Positions 22,032 through 30,752 of a DNA stretch of 64,000 bases are shown here, piece by piece. Source of the DNA: Bifidobacterium sp. WK041_4_12. GTDB lineage: Bacteria > Actinomycetota > Actinomycetes > Actinomycetales > Bifidobacteriaceae. Within the stretch, counting starts at the first letter, position 1. Each line of letters starts with the position of its first letter. The stretch is taken from the NCBI RefSeq assembly GCF_041080795.1, contig NZ_CP129674.1, positions 1,736,001 to 1,800,000 of the forward strand. Reading direction: 5' to 3'. A program made the translations under genes and the position numbers. The notes beneath the pieces are model-generated. The model had not been told where the DNA came from and did not search any database. It was given only the letters and a program-made list of their open reading frames with translations.

Positions 22032-22940
22032 ATGACTGATTTGCCGCTGGATTCGGCGCAAGTAGATGAACTGAAAAGCAGACTCTTCCCTTGGTGGGAT
22101 CACCATGCACGGGATTTGCCCTGGCGCTTCGGCAGAACAACGCCATGGGGCATTCTCGTGTCTGAAGTGATGAGCCAGCAGACTCAGATGAGCAGAGTCG
22201 CCCCATACTGGACAGCATGGATGCGTCTGTGGCCTGATGCACGCGCACTTGCGAATGCTTCGACGGCGGAAGTCATCACCGCCTGGGGTCGGCTTGGATA
22301 TCCGAGACGTGCCTTGCGACTGCAAGCATGCGCTCGTGCGGTGAATGAGCAATATGGCAATCATCTTCCCCACAGCTATGAGGAGCTGATTGCACTCCCA
22401 GGTATCGGGGACTATACGGCAAGTGCCGTGCTCTCCTTTGCATTCGGCACACGGATCGCCGTTATTGATACGAACATTCGCCGTGTACTCTCCCGCGCAG
22501 CCCTTGGAATCGAATCATTGGGAGGCGCTGCAAGCGCTGCGGAGCGAAAGCTCGCCAACGAGCTGCTCCCCCATGATTCCAAGGAGAGCGAGGTGTGGAA
22601 TCAGGCCACGATGGAACTCGGCGCAACGATATGCACGGCCAAGAATCCGCAATGTGAGATCTGCCCGCTATCCGAGGTATGCAACTTCGTTGCCGCGGGA
22701 AAGCCTGGGCTTGCAGAAGGTCGAACCCGCCCACAGCAGCATTTCAAGGGAACGAACCGTCAGGTCAGAGGCCTTATACTGTCGGCGTTGCGCAGCAAAA
22801 CGGACGCAAGCCCTCTCAGCTATCAGACGCTGGTCAAGATATGGCCAAACAGCTCGCAACTCGATGAATGCCTTGCGTCGCTTGACGATGACGGCCTTAT
22901 CGAACTCATGCCCGACAAGGCCATTCAGTTTCCGAAGTGA
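22032..22940 (+). CDS. mutY: A/G-specific adenine DNA glycosylase
   Basis: MutY removes adenine mispaired with 8-oxoguanine. The 302-aa protein contains SEVMSQQTQ near residue 45 (catalytic-loop region), the helix-hairpin-helix LPGIGDYTASAVLSFAFG near 125, the catalytic aspartate segment VIDTNIRRVLSRA, and a [4Fe-4S] cluster C-X6-C-X2-C-X5-C (CTAKNPQCEICPLSEVC) near 207. The NUDIX-like 8-oxoG recognition domain of longer MutY proteins is much reduced. The ATG at 22032 has AAGGGGAAG upstream. It is transcribed alone and converges with the UPF0210 gene. Confidence 0.95.
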   Translation: MTDLPLDSAQVDELKSRLFPWWDHHARDLPWRFGRTTPWGILVSEVMSQQTQMSRVAPYWTAWMRLWPDARALANASTAEVITAWGRLGYPRRALRLQACARAVNEQYGNHLPHSYEELIALPGIGDYTASAVLSFAFGTRIAVIDTNIRRVLSRAALGIESLGGAASAAERKLANELLPHDSKESEVWNQATMELGATICTAKNPQCEICPLSEVCNFVAAGKPGLAEGRTRPQQHFKGTNRQVRGLILSALRSKTDASPLSYQTLVKIWPNSSQLDECLASLDDDGLIELMPDKAIQFPK

Positions 22941-23017
22941 GCCGTCGATCTGAGCGGATATGAGTAGACTTGAGCGGACCTGAGCAGCTCTGGGCTCGCC
23001 TCGATCCGCAGATACAA

Positions 23018-24382
23018 TCAATTCTTGAAACTATGAATCGGCGCTGGAATTCTGCCTCCGCGCCCGATGAACTCCTCGCAGCTGTGCTGATTGACGGGCA
23101 TGATTGGTGCTCGACCGAGCAACCCGCCAAATTCCGCCATCTCACCCACAGTCTTGCCAATAACTGGGATTACTCGAACTGCCGTGGTCTTCTGGTTGAT
23201 CATCCCGATTGCCGCTTCGTCTGCAATGATTCCAGCGATGGTAGCTGGAGTGGTTTCGCCAGGGATGGCAATCATATCAAGGCCGACGCTGCACACGCAT
23301 GTCATGGCTTCCAGCTTCTCGATGGTGAGACAACCCGATTGCGCGGCATCGATCATGTTCTTGTCTTCAGAAACGGGAATGAACGCACCGGACAGGCCGC
23401 CAACATAGCTTGATGCCATGATGCCGCCCTTCTTGACCTGATCGTTAAGCATGGCGAGCGCCGCGGTTGTTCCCGGTCCGCCAACCTGTTCAAGTCCTAT
23501 TTTCTCGAGTATCTCGCCAACGGAATCACCAACCGCTGGGGTCGGTGCGAGGGAGAGATCGATGATGCCAAAGGGTACGTTGAGTCTGCGGCTGGCCTCT
23601 TGCGCGACCAACTGTCCTACGCGGGTGATCTTGAATGCCGTGCGCTTGATGGTCTCGCAGAGAAACTCGAAGTCCTTGCCACGAGCCTTGTCGAGTGCCT
23701 TGCTGACAACACCAGGGCCTGACACGCCAACGTTGATGACCGCATCGCCTTCTGTCACACCGTGGAAGGCTCCTGCCATGAATGGGTTATCGTCAGGTGC
23801 GTTGCAAAAGATGACGAGCTTGCTGTTGCCTGAGCTGTCAGTATCGGCAGTGGCTTCTGAAACCTGCTTGACGATGCGACCCATCAGAGCCACGGCATTC
23901 ATGTCGATTCCGGTCTTGGTGGAGCCCACGTTGACGCTTGCACACACGCGCTCGGTCTCGGCCAATGCCTGCGGCAGCGACTGGATAAGCATGCGTTCCG
24001 CCGGTGTCATGGACTTGCTGACCAGAGCGGAGAATCCTCCGAGGAAGTTCACGCCAACCTTATGCGCCACATCGTCGAGGGTGTGAGCAATCTGCACGAA
24101 ATCCTCGGGCTTCTTGCATGCGCTTGCGGCAACCAGCGAAATGGGTGTTATCGAAATGCGCTTATTGACGATGGGAATGCCGAATTCACGTTCGATCTGC
24201 TTGCCTGTGGAAACAAGATCGTGGGCATAATCGTAGATTTTGTTATAGATTCGCTCGCACAGCGCATCCAGATCATCGGTCGCGCAATCGAGCAGACTGA
24301 TTCCCATGGTTATCGTGCGGACGTCGAGCTTCTCCTGCTCGATCATCTGGTTCGTTTCGTGAACTTCCATGATGTTCAACAT
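23018..24382 (-). CDS. UPF0210 (PFL-like, DUF711) protein
   Basis: The 454-aa protein belongs to the UPF0210/DUF711 family, which has a pyruvate-formate-lyase-like fold but no established activity. Typical blocks are VRTITMGISLLDCA, GVNFLGGFSALV, NVGVSGPGVV and GIIDLSLAPTPAVGDSVGEILE. The start at 24382 is supported by GAGGAG six bases upstream. The ACT-domain gene just upstream is its usual partner, which suggests the activity is controlled by a small ligand such as an amino acid; that is an inference. Confidence 0.92.
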   Translation of the reverse strand: MLNIMEVHETNQMIEQEKLDVRTITMGISLLDCATDDLDALCERIYNKIYDYAHDLVSTGKQIEREFGIPIVNKRISITPISLVAASACKKPEDFVQIAHTLDDVAHKVGVNFLGGFSALVSKSMTPAERMLIQSLPQALAETERVCASVNVGSTKTGIDMNAVALMGRIVKQVSEATADTDSSGNSKLVIFCNAPDDNPFMAGAFHGVTEGDAVINVGVSGPGVVSKALDKARGKDFEFLCETIKRTAFKITRVGQLVAQEASRRLNVPFGIIDLSLAPTPAVGDSVGEILEKIGLEQVGGPGTTAALAMLNDQVKKGGIMASSYVGGLSGAFIPVSEDKNMIDAAQSGCLTIEKLEAMTCVCSVGLDMIAIPGETTPATIAGIIADEAAIGMINQKTTAVRVIPVIGKTVGEMAEFGGLLGRAPIMPVNQHSCEEFIGRGGRIPAPIHSFKN

Positions 24383-24520
24383 GTGCTGCTCCTCATTACT
24401 GCAACGTGTGTACTGTGTGGGGGTTGGTTCCTGATGCCTTGATGACGATGACCGATCTCAGTGCCGCGCAGTCGAGCGACCGTTGGACTGCTCTTGAGCT
24501 CACCGTCCGTCGAGGAAACT

Positions 24521-24811
24521 TCAGATTCTATGCATCCTCGTGAAGATTTCCTCGCGCTGGCAGCGAATGCGTACGCCTATGCTCTGACCAAGAGTATCCA
24601 GATCGTCGGTGATTTCATCGAATTCCTGGGTTGAGCCTTCGATGTCAACGATCATCATCATGTTGAAGAAACCTTCGATGATTGTCTGAGAGATGTCGAG
24701 CACATTGACCTGATGCTCTGAAAGATAGGTGCAGACTCGAGCGATGATGCCAACCGTGTCTTTCCCAACAACAGTAATTACCGCTTTATGACTGGGGACT
24801 GCCTGATCCAT
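24521..24811 (-). CDS. ACT domain protein (UPF0237)
   Basis: This is a single-ACT-domain protein of 96 aa, the UPF0237 family. The sequence AVITVVGKDTVGIIARVCTYLSEHQVNVLDISQTI is the hallmark start of the fold. ACT domains bind amino acids, and this one probably regulates the UPF0210 protein encoded 138 bp downstream. AGGAG seven bases before the ATG at 24811 fixes the start; the longer frame to 24868 runs into the galK terminator. Confidence 0.92.
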   Translation of the reverse strand: MDQAVPSHKAVITVVGKDTVGIIARVCTYLSEHQVNVLDISQTIIEGFFNMMMIVDIEGSTQEFDEITDDLDTLGQSIGVRIRCQREEIFTRMHRI

Positions 24812-24858
24812 GGAAAAGCTCCTCTTATAACGAATCCAAACGTGCCCCAAGTATAAAT

Positions 24859-24895
24859 CATGGCGCATACCCAGCGTGTGCTGGAATGCGCCATG
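24859..24895 (-). terminator. galK terminator hairpin
   Basis: CATGGCGCAT (24859-24868) pairs perfectly with ATGCGCCATG (24886-24895), and CCAGC/GCTGG extends the stem inside. It starts 34 bp after the galK stop. The T-run after the stem on the minus strand is weak (GATTTAT). Confidence 0.7.
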
Positions 24896-24928
24896 TGTCA
24901 GGTGAACGAAAGCTTTGCGTCTCTTCGA

Positions 24929-26179
24929 TCAGGATTCGCGATGTGCACTGGCTGAGGCCACTGCTGCGAGCGCGCGTGGCTCGTGGAATCCTTCTGCTTC
25001 GAATCGGTCGGCAATCTTATGGGCAATCGTTCGGCTTGCACCTTGCTTGACGAGCGCGATAATCGAGCCGCCGAAGCCGCCACCGGTCATGCGTGCGCCA
25101 TATGCGCCGTTCTGACGGGCAACATCGACTGCAACGTCAAGTTCTGGAACGGTCACTTCGTAATCGGACTTCAAGGAATCGTGCGATGCGTTGAACAGAC
25201 GTCCTGCCTCGACAATGTCCTTCTCGTTGAAAGCCCTGACGAACGTGCGCACACGCGAGATTTCGGTGACGACGTGGCGGACGCGCTTCTTCATGGTTTC
25301 GTCGGAAATCGCGTCGAGCGTCTCCTTCAGCGCCTGGAAAGGATCGATGGATTGCTGAATCTGATCGGCGCACACGCGCAGGTTCGGCACGCCGAGAATG
25401 TTGGCGGCCTTCTCGCAGGTGGTGCGACGCTCGGCATACTGTCCATCGTTGAGCTGGTGTGGTGCCTGGGTGTCGACGACGAGCAGTTCGAGTCCCTGTT
25501 CCGAAAGGTTGAATGGCTCCTGCTCGACGCTTTCCAGGGCGGTAAGCTCCGGTCGGCAATCCAACAGCAGTGCGTGACCGGGCTTGCAGCGCATCGAGGC
25601 GTTCTGGTCGAGACCTCCGGTGCTGGCACCTGCCATGTCGTTCTCCGACTTCATGGCGGCCTGAATCAGCGTGACTCTACCTTCATCGGAACTTCCGAAA
25701 CCGAGCCTGAAAACATCGTCGAGTGCAAGCGCGGTTGAGCAGGTCATGGCAGCCGAGGAGCTCAAGCCCGAACCGAGCGGCACGCATGATGCGAATGCGG
25801 CATCGAAGCCTGTTACACGGCTAAAGCCCATCGTGCGCAATGCCCAGGCGACCCCGACAGGATATGCTGCCCAGCCCTTGACTCCTCCGGATTTGAGCCC
25901 TTCAAGACGCGCTTCGGAGATTTCGTCCGGCTTCAATTCGGAAACCACGCGAACGATGTTGTCATGGCGGGGCTTCAGAGCGATGAAGGTGCGCTGCGGC
26001 AGTGCGATGGGAAGGCAGAGCCCAGCATTGTAATCCGTATGCTCACCGATGAGGTTCACACGGCCCGGAGCACTCCATACGCCAGTTTCATGACCGCCAA
26101 AGGCCCTTCGGAAAAGAGCCCGAGAACGATGGACGCCCTGTTCGGCAGTCAACGGTTCGACAAATTCAATGTACGACAT
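24929..26179 (-). CDS. galK: Galactokinase
   Basis: GalK phosphorylates galactose to galactose-1-phosphate, feeding the Leloir route. The 416-aa protein has the family signature GRVNLIGEHTDYNAG near residue 40, the ATP loop VPLGSGLSSSAA near 133 and the C-terminal TGGGFGGSIIALV. It starts 6 bp after the galT stop, with GAGAGG inside the galT end acting as ribosome site. It is the last gene of a regulator-galT-galK operon and is followed by a strong hairpin. Confidence 0.97.
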   Translation of the reverse strand: MSYIEFVEPLTAEQGVHRSRALFRRAFGGHETGVWSAPGRVNLIGEHTDYNAGLCLPIALPQRTFIALKPRHDNIVRVVSELKPDEISEARLEGLKSGGVKGWAAYPVGVAWALRTMGFSRVTGFDAAFASCVPLGSGLSSSAAMTCSTALALDDVFRLGFGSSDEGRVTLIQAAMKSENDMAGASTGGLDQNASMRCKPGHALLLDCRPELTALESVEQEPFNLSEQGLELLVVDTQAPHQLNDGQYAERRTTCEKAANILGVPNLRVCADQIQQSIDPFQALKETLDAISDETMKKRVRHVVTEISRVRTFVRAFNEKDIVEAGRLFNASHDSLKSDYEVTVPELDVAVDVARQNGAYGARMTGGGFGGSIIALVKQGASRTIAHKIADRFEAEGFHEPRALAAVASASAHRES

Positions 26180-26184
26180 TTCAC

Positions 26185-27459
26185 TTAGTTCCTCTCAGCT
26201 TCGAGATCGATGGGACCAAGCTCGTGGAATCGTGCGGCAATCTTCTCTGGCGTCGTGTCAGAGATCCATGCCGCCATGCCCGATTCGGAGCCGGCAAGAT
26301 ATTTGATTTTATTTGCTGCTCTTCTGAAGGAGAAGAACTGCAAGTTCAGACGGTAGTGATCGCGGCGCTCATCGTGGATCGGGGCCTGATGCCATGCAGA
26401 AATGTATGGCAGATCCATGCCCTTGCCATCGCCCTTATCGAAGAATGCATTGCCACGCTTGAGCAGCGTCGAATACATCTGAGCCAATCCCCAGCGCTCG
26501 TCGTCGTTGAGCTGGTCGATGGTCATGATGCCATCGCGAACTGGAGAGACCTGAACCTCCAATGGCCAGCGTGCGGCCGCTGGCACGTAGGCCACCCATG
26601 TGCGGTTGCGGAAGATGACGCGTTCCTTGGCTTCGAGTTCGGCCTTGAGCATGTCGGCGAGCAGATTGGAGCCGTTCTTGTCGAAGTAGGCTTCGGTGTG
26701 CTTGAGTTCCTGCTCGAGCTTGGGTGCGATGAAGGGGTAGCAGTAGATCTGGCCATGAGGGTGAGCCAGTGAAACGCCGATCTCCTGACCATGATTCTCG
26801 AATGGGAAGATCTGCTGGATGCCATCGATGGCTGAAATCTCAGCCGTTCTGAATGCCCACGCCTCGACGATGGTACGAATGCGCTCGACTGGCAGATCCG
26901 CTGGCAGCGCATGCTCGTTGGGATCGAAGCACACCACTTCGCAGCGGCCATTAGCCGTGCGCTTTTCCCACAGCGGGTTGCCATCGACATAGGAGGGCTT
27001 GTCAGCTTCGCCAGGAACCTGCATCATCGACGGGAAACGGTTTTCGAAGACTACAACGTCGTAATCGGTGTCTGGAATCTCGCCATCCTGATAAGGATCG
27101 CCTGGCTTGCGAGCTGCCAAGGGGTTGCCTGAAGCCACTGCTCCTGGCCCTGCGGTAATGGGCCGATTCATGCGTGCGGTCGCCATGGGAATCCAATCCC
27201 CCGTAAGAGGGTCACGCCGCATCTGCGGAGCCTGGACCGGCACGGTGTTACCGTTCGCGTCCTGATGAGATTCAAAGCGGTTCGACAATGGGCGCGGGTC
27301 GTGAAGCTCGCGAGTTTTCTTGCCGGAAACGAATTCTGGATCGTCATCCATATAGAAGAACTCTCGACCGTCTGCAAGCGTCGTCGGCGTGATGCGAATA
27401 TGCTCCGACGCATATTCGCCTGGTGTGTAGTGGTCGAATGCTGGCTGAGTGTCACTCAT
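26185..27459 (-). CDS. galT: Galactose-1-phosphate uridylyltransferase
   Basis: GalT exchanges UMP between UDP-glucose and galactose-1-phosphate. The product of about 424 aa carries the active-site motif LAHPHGQIYCYP (catalytic His of HPH) and downstream WHQAPIH. AAAGGG lies nine bases before the ATG at 27459 and three before an alternative ATG at 27465. Either start overlaps the 3' end of the DeoR-type gene, which implies coupled translation. The longer upstream frame lies inside the regulator gene and is not credible. Confidence 0.95.
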   Translation of the reverse strand: MSDTQPAFDHYTPGEYASEHIRITPTTLADGREFFYMDDDPEFVSGKKTRELHDPRPLSNRFESHQDANGNTVPVQAPQMRRDPLTGDWIPMATARMNRPITAGPGAVASGNPLAARKPGDPYQDGEIPDTDYDVVVFENRFPSMMQVPGEADKPSYVDGNPLWEKRTANGRCEVVCFDPNEHALPADLPVERIRTIVEAWAFRTAEISAIDGIQQIFPFENHGQEIGVSLAHPHGQIYCYPFIAPKLEQELKHTEAYFDKNGSNLLADMLKAELEAKERVIFRNRTWVAYVPAAARWPLEVQVSPVRDGIMTIDQLNDDERWGLAQMYSTLLKRGNAFFDKGDGKGMDLPYISAWHQAPIHDERRDHYRLNLQFFSFRRAANKIKYLAGSESGMAAWISDTTPEKIAARFHELGPIDLEAERN

Positions 27460-28276
27460 CGACATTATCCCTTTCTTCCTTGTTATCTTCAGTGGAATTC
27501 TGATGGGCAAGCACGAGTGTCTTGACCAATTCCTTTGTCTTTCTTGAGTCTTCCGGATCAAGTTCATCGTCGGTGATTACAGCTTCTACGTCGTTGAATC
27601 CGGCAAACAACGATAGGGACGTGCTGCTCCATTTGGTGTGATCGGTCAAGATAATCGTCTTGTCCGCGATCTGCATCATGGCCATGTCGGTGGCCGCTTC
27701 CAAGGAGTTCGGCATCAGGAAGCCCCGAGGAATCGAAACGGAATGCGTTCCGAGAAAGACGGTGTTGACGCGCAGGGATGCGACGACCTTGTCTGCGATG
27801 GGGCCTACCAGCGAATTCGAGCGGCTGATGACGCCGCCGGTGACGATGACTTCAACGTCCTTGCTTTCAAGGGCCTGTACCAATTCTGCAACCGGCAGGG
27901 AATTGGTGAGAATGGTGATGCCCGATGAACGCCTACTCTCGAGTAGATGCTGGGCGAAAACATAGGCAGTGGTTCCACCACCGATGGCGATTACATCCCC
28001 TGGGGAGACATGGCTGATCGCTTCGCGGGCGATGGCATCCTTGAGACCGATGTCCATCTGCGATTTTACAGAAAACAGGGGCTCAGCGAGCAGTGAGCTT
28101 GTCGTGACCGCTCCGCCATGGACGCGCTTGAGCAAACCTTTATCTGCAAGATCGGCGATATCTCTGCGTATTGTCATTGCAGATACGCCCAGTTCCTCGG
28201 ATAGTGCCGTGATGCGCACGGCACCGCGAGTCCGCAGTCTGCTCAGTATGAGATGTTGACGTTGTGAGGATATCAT
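27452..28276 (-). CDS. DeoR/GlpR-family transcriptional regulator
   Basis: The 274-aa protein has an N-terminal DeoR helix-turn-helix (LSRLRTRGAVRITALSEELGVSAMTIRRDIADLADKGLLKRVHGGAV) and a C-terminal sugar-phosphate sensor of the phosphosugar-isomerase type (IGGGTTAYVFAQHL, then DHTKW near residue 215). It overlaps galT and is therefore the likely regulator of galactose use, responding to a phosphosugar. A promoter ends six bases before the ATG at 28276 and there is no Shine-Dalgarno sequence, so the mRNA looks leaderless. Confidence 0.93.
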   Translation of the reverse strand: MISSQRQHLILSRLRTRGAVRITALSEELGVSAMTIRRDIADLADKGLLKRVHGGAVTTSSLLAEPLFSVKSQMDIGLKDAIAREAISHVSPGDVIAIGGGTTAYVFAQHLLESRRSSGITILTNSLPVAELVQALESKDVEVIVTGGVISRSNSLVGPIADKVVASLRVNTVFLGTHSVSIPRGFLMPNSLEAATDMAMMQIADKTIILTDHTKWSSTSLSLFAGFNDVEAVITDDELDPEDSRKTKELVKTLVLAHQNSTEDNKEERDNVDE

Positions 28277-28282
28277 TCGAAC

Positions 28283-28323
28283 ATTATCGCACACATTCGC
28301 CCAAAATGACAACTCAAGTTGAG
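28283..28323 (-). promoter_or_regulatory. Promoter and palindrome of the gal operon
   Basis: On the minus strand TTGTCA (28307-28312) and the extended -10 TGCGATAAT (GATAAT at 28283-28288) are 18 bp apart. Transcription would start at or next to the ATG at 28276. The 11-bp palindrome CTCAAGTTGAG (28313-28323) abuts the -35 box and is a candidate operator. Confidence 0.6.
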
Positions 28324-28394
28324 CGTTTCATGACAGCTTTCACCTCTTACGTTCCAACCAGCCGCCACCTGACCCACACGCACGGGTTGGCTGC

Positions 28395-28497
28395 GTTCAT
28401 TGTGAACTTCATGAAGTATAAAGGACTGAAATCGGTTGAAACTGACTAAAAATTCAACGAAAATTGACCTTTATACTTCATGAAGTTCACAATGAAC
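28395..28497. repeat. Hairpin element B (30-bp perfect terminal inverted repeats)
   Basis: The 30 bases at 28395-28424, starting GTTCATTGTGAACTTC, are the exact reverse complement of 28468-28497. Each arm itself contains two short palindromes (GTTCAttgTGAAC and CTTCATGAAG). An inner stem GTTGAA/TTCAAC is present. Arms and core align with element A. It lies 34 bp after the stop of the glycosyltransferase gene and about 120 bp before the regulator gene. Confidence 0.9.
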
Positions 28498-28530
28498 ATT
28501 TTCGGTGGCCGCGAAAGGGTTACAGAGCCG

Positions 28531-29397
28531 CTATTTACGGAAAAAGCGTCTCATGCCCCAGAGCGTGACCTTGAGCATCGCCTCAATAACAATCGATTGG
28601 GTCATCTTGGATTCGCCACGGGTGCGCTCGACAAAGGCAATAGGCACCTCTCGGATTCTGCCACCGGCAGCGGCAACCCGTCGTGTCATGTCAATCTGAA
28701 AGACGTATCCGTTCGCATTGATGCCATCAAGATCGATGGCTCTGAGAATGTCTGCCTTGTAGGCTCGAAAACCGGCTGTCATGTCGTGCACGGGAAGGGC
28801 AAGCATATGCCTTGCATACCACGATCCCAAGCGCGAGATTGCATTCCTCGTCGGTGACCAGTTGATGGTCTGACCACCTTCGACTCGACGGGATCCGATG
28901 ACCAGATCGATGGCAGGATTGCGATTCAGCACGGCCAACATCCGCGTCAGGTCCTCTGCGCGATGAGAGCCGTCCATGTCCATTTCGCAGATGACGTCAT
29001 AGCCACGATCCAGACCCCAATGGAATCCTTCAATGTATGCGGGTCCAAGGCCCTCCTTGGCACGTCGATGAATCACATGAACACGGCTATTCCCCTGCGC
29101 GAGAAAATCAGCCACACGGCCTGTGCCATCGGGAGAATCGTCGTCCACTATGACAACGTTGACCTGTGGGTTTCTCGAAAAGACATGAGCCAGCGTGGGA
29201 CCAAGATTTTCACCCTCGTTATAGGTGGGCATGACAACGAGAACAGAGACGGCATCGCGCTGTGCGGATGCGCCATGATGCTGTGTCGATGCAGCGTCAT
29301 GGCTCATCTGCTGATGAAGATTATTCTGCTGCACAGTATGCTCGTTATCTCGATCTATGCCTTGCGCTGGAGAGTCCCCACTCTTGAAATCCCACAC
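28531..29397 (-). CDS. Polyprenol-phosphate mannosyltransferase (GT2)
   Basis: This is a soluble GT2 glycosyltransferase of the dolichol/polyprenol monophosphomannose synthase group, which makes lipid-linked mannose for envelope glycoconjugates. The core opens with VLVVMPTYNEGENL, then VVIVDDDSPDGTG, CEMDMDGSHRAEDL with the metal-binding DxD, and GSRRVEGG. No acyltransferase domain is fused to it, unlike mycobacterial Ppm1. A strong AAAGGAG lies five bases before a GTG at 29397, which is preferred over the ATG at 29412, where that sequence would fall inside the gene. About 50 residues before the GT2 core are Gln/His-rich and look unstructured. Confidence 0.88.
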   Translation of the reverse strand: MWDFKSGDSPAQGIDRDNEHTVQQNNLHQQMSHDAASTQHHGASAQRDAVSVLVVMPTYNEGENLGPTLAHVFSRNPQVNVVIVDDDSPDGTGRVADFLAQGNSRVHVIHRRAKEGLGPAYIEGFHWGLDRGYDVICEMDMDGSHRAEDLTRMLAVLNRNPAIDLVIGSRRVEGGQTINWSPTRNAISRLGSWYARHMLALPVHDMTAGFRAYKADILRAIDLDGINANGYVFQIDMTRRVAAAGGRIREVPIAFVERTRGESKMTQSIVIEAMLKVTLWGMRRFFRK

Positions 29398-29502
29398 AGT
29401 CACTCCTTTCATGACTTCTGACAACTCTAACGCCTTTGCAGCATGGAAACGGTAGAACCCACCGAATTCAAGAACGATTCCTACGCAACTCACAGAACGG
29501 TT

Positions 29503-29522
29503 GAATATTTAAGGAAATATTC
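29503..29522. promoter_or_regulatory. 20-bp palindrome in a divergent promoter region
   Basis: GAATATTTAAGGAAATATTC has perfect 8-bp arms around AAGG. It lies between the divergent mannosyltransferase and pyrD genes, 18 bp upstream of the pyrD start. This is the expected place and size of a dimeric repressor site, but the regulator is unknown. Confidence 0.5.
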
Positions 29523-29539
29523 AGCTCAATCGTGCAACA

Positions 29540-30697
29540 ATGGTAGGCATGGCTTATGTATCCCAATCTTTTGCACATGACATGATCAATCAGTGCAGCA
29601 CCGACATGTTCACCTTCGCGTACAAGCATGTCGCCAAACCTTTTATTTTCAACGAAACTCCAGATGTCGCGCACGACCAGATGATCTCCTTCTGCCGCGT
29701 GGCGGGCAAGATTTCTCCGTTGATGCTACTGCTCAACGGCATGCTCAACTACACCAATCCGATGCTTGAATCGAATGTGATGGGCATCCATTTCGACAAT
29801 CCCTTCGGACTTTCGGCCGGTTTGGACAAGAACTGCGACTTGTCGACCGTGCTCGATGCCGCAGGCTTTGGATTCGAGACCGTGGGTTCCACCACTTCCC
29901 GCCCATGCCCGGGAAACGCACGACCGTGGTTCCATCGCCTTCCGGAATACGATTCGATGCTGGTGCACGTAGGACTGGCAAACGATGGTTCACAGCGTGT
30001 GATTCCCCGAGTCGAGAAGGCGCACACGCAGGCGAAGAGCATGAAGATGTCCATCTCAATCGCTCGCACCAACGACGACAAGACGGGTGACATTGACGAA
30101 GGCATCGAAGACTACCGCATTTCACTCGAACGCGCAGCCAACCGCTCTTCCATTGTTGAAATCAACATCTCATGCCCGAACACTCGTGCAGGAGAGCCCT
30201 TCAACGAAGATCCCAAGAATCTCGACCGCTTGTTCACCGAGCTTGACAAGGTTCAGCATGACCAACCGCTGCTGGTGAAGATGCCGTTGAACAAGACTTG
30301 GGAGGAATTCCAGGGCCTGCTGGACGTTTTGGTCAGCCACAACGTTCAGGGCGTGACCATGGCAAACCTGCAGAAGGATCGCACCGGACTTGACGTTCCA
30401 CAGAGCTGGCTCGGCGGACTTTCCGGAAGCCCCTGCTATGTGCCCAGCAACAGCACCCTAGCGCGCACCTATCAGCAGTATGGCGACAGACTGACCCTTG
30501 CCGGTGTCGGTGGCGTGTTCACGCCGGAACAGGCATATGAGAAAATCCGCAATGGGGCAAGTCTCGTGATGTTCGTTTCCTCATTGATGTACCGAGGGCC
30601 TCAGCAGATCACCACCTTGAAGCGTGGACTGGTCAAGCTGCTCCAGAGAGATGGATTCGCCAACGTTGCTGAAGCGGTCGGAGCTAATTTCCGCTGA
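29540..30697 (+). CDS. pyrD: Dihydroorotate dehydrogenase, class 2-like
   Basis: This enzyme oxidises dihydroorotate to orotate in pyrimidine synthesis. The 385-aa protein has the class 2 layout: an N-terminal extension of about 60 residues with a hydrophobic stretch (ISPLMLLLNGMLNY), then DNPFGLSAGLDKN, VGSTTSRPCPGN, and the C-terminal phosphate-site GVGGVFTPEQAYEKIRNGASLV. The catalytic-base motif reads NISCPNT with Cys212, whereas class 2 enzymes have NISSPNT. No good Shine-Dalgarno sequence precedes the ATGs at 29540 or 29549. It is followed by a bidirectional terminator. Confidence 0.88.
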   Translation: MVGMAYVSQSFAHDMINQCSTDMFTFAYKHVAKPFIFNETPDVAHDQMISFCRVAGKISPLMLLLNGMLNYTNPMLESNVMGIHFDNPFGLSAGLDKNCDLSTVLDAAGFGFETVGSTTSRPCPGNARPWFHRLPEYDSMLVHVGLANDGSQRVIPRVEKAHTQAKSMKMSISIARTNDDKTGDIDEGIEDYRISLERAANRSSIVEINISCPNTRAGEPFNEDPKNLDRLFTELDKVQHDQPLLVKMPLNKTWEEFQGLLDVLVSHNVQGVTMANLQKDRTGLDVPQSWLGGLSGSPCYVPSNSTLARTYQQYGDRLTLAGVGGVFTPEQAYEKIRNGASLVMFVSSLMYRGPQQITTLKRGLVKLLQRDGFANVAEAVGANFR

Positions 30698-30752
30698 ATC
30701 CCAACGAATTCCGATGAATTCCAATGCATGCAGCACATATCGTGCATACATG

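Noticed and set aside
21690..22373. N-terminal extension of the trmL frame towards 22373
   Set aside because: It runs through hairpin element C and antisense into mutY; the composition is not protein-like.
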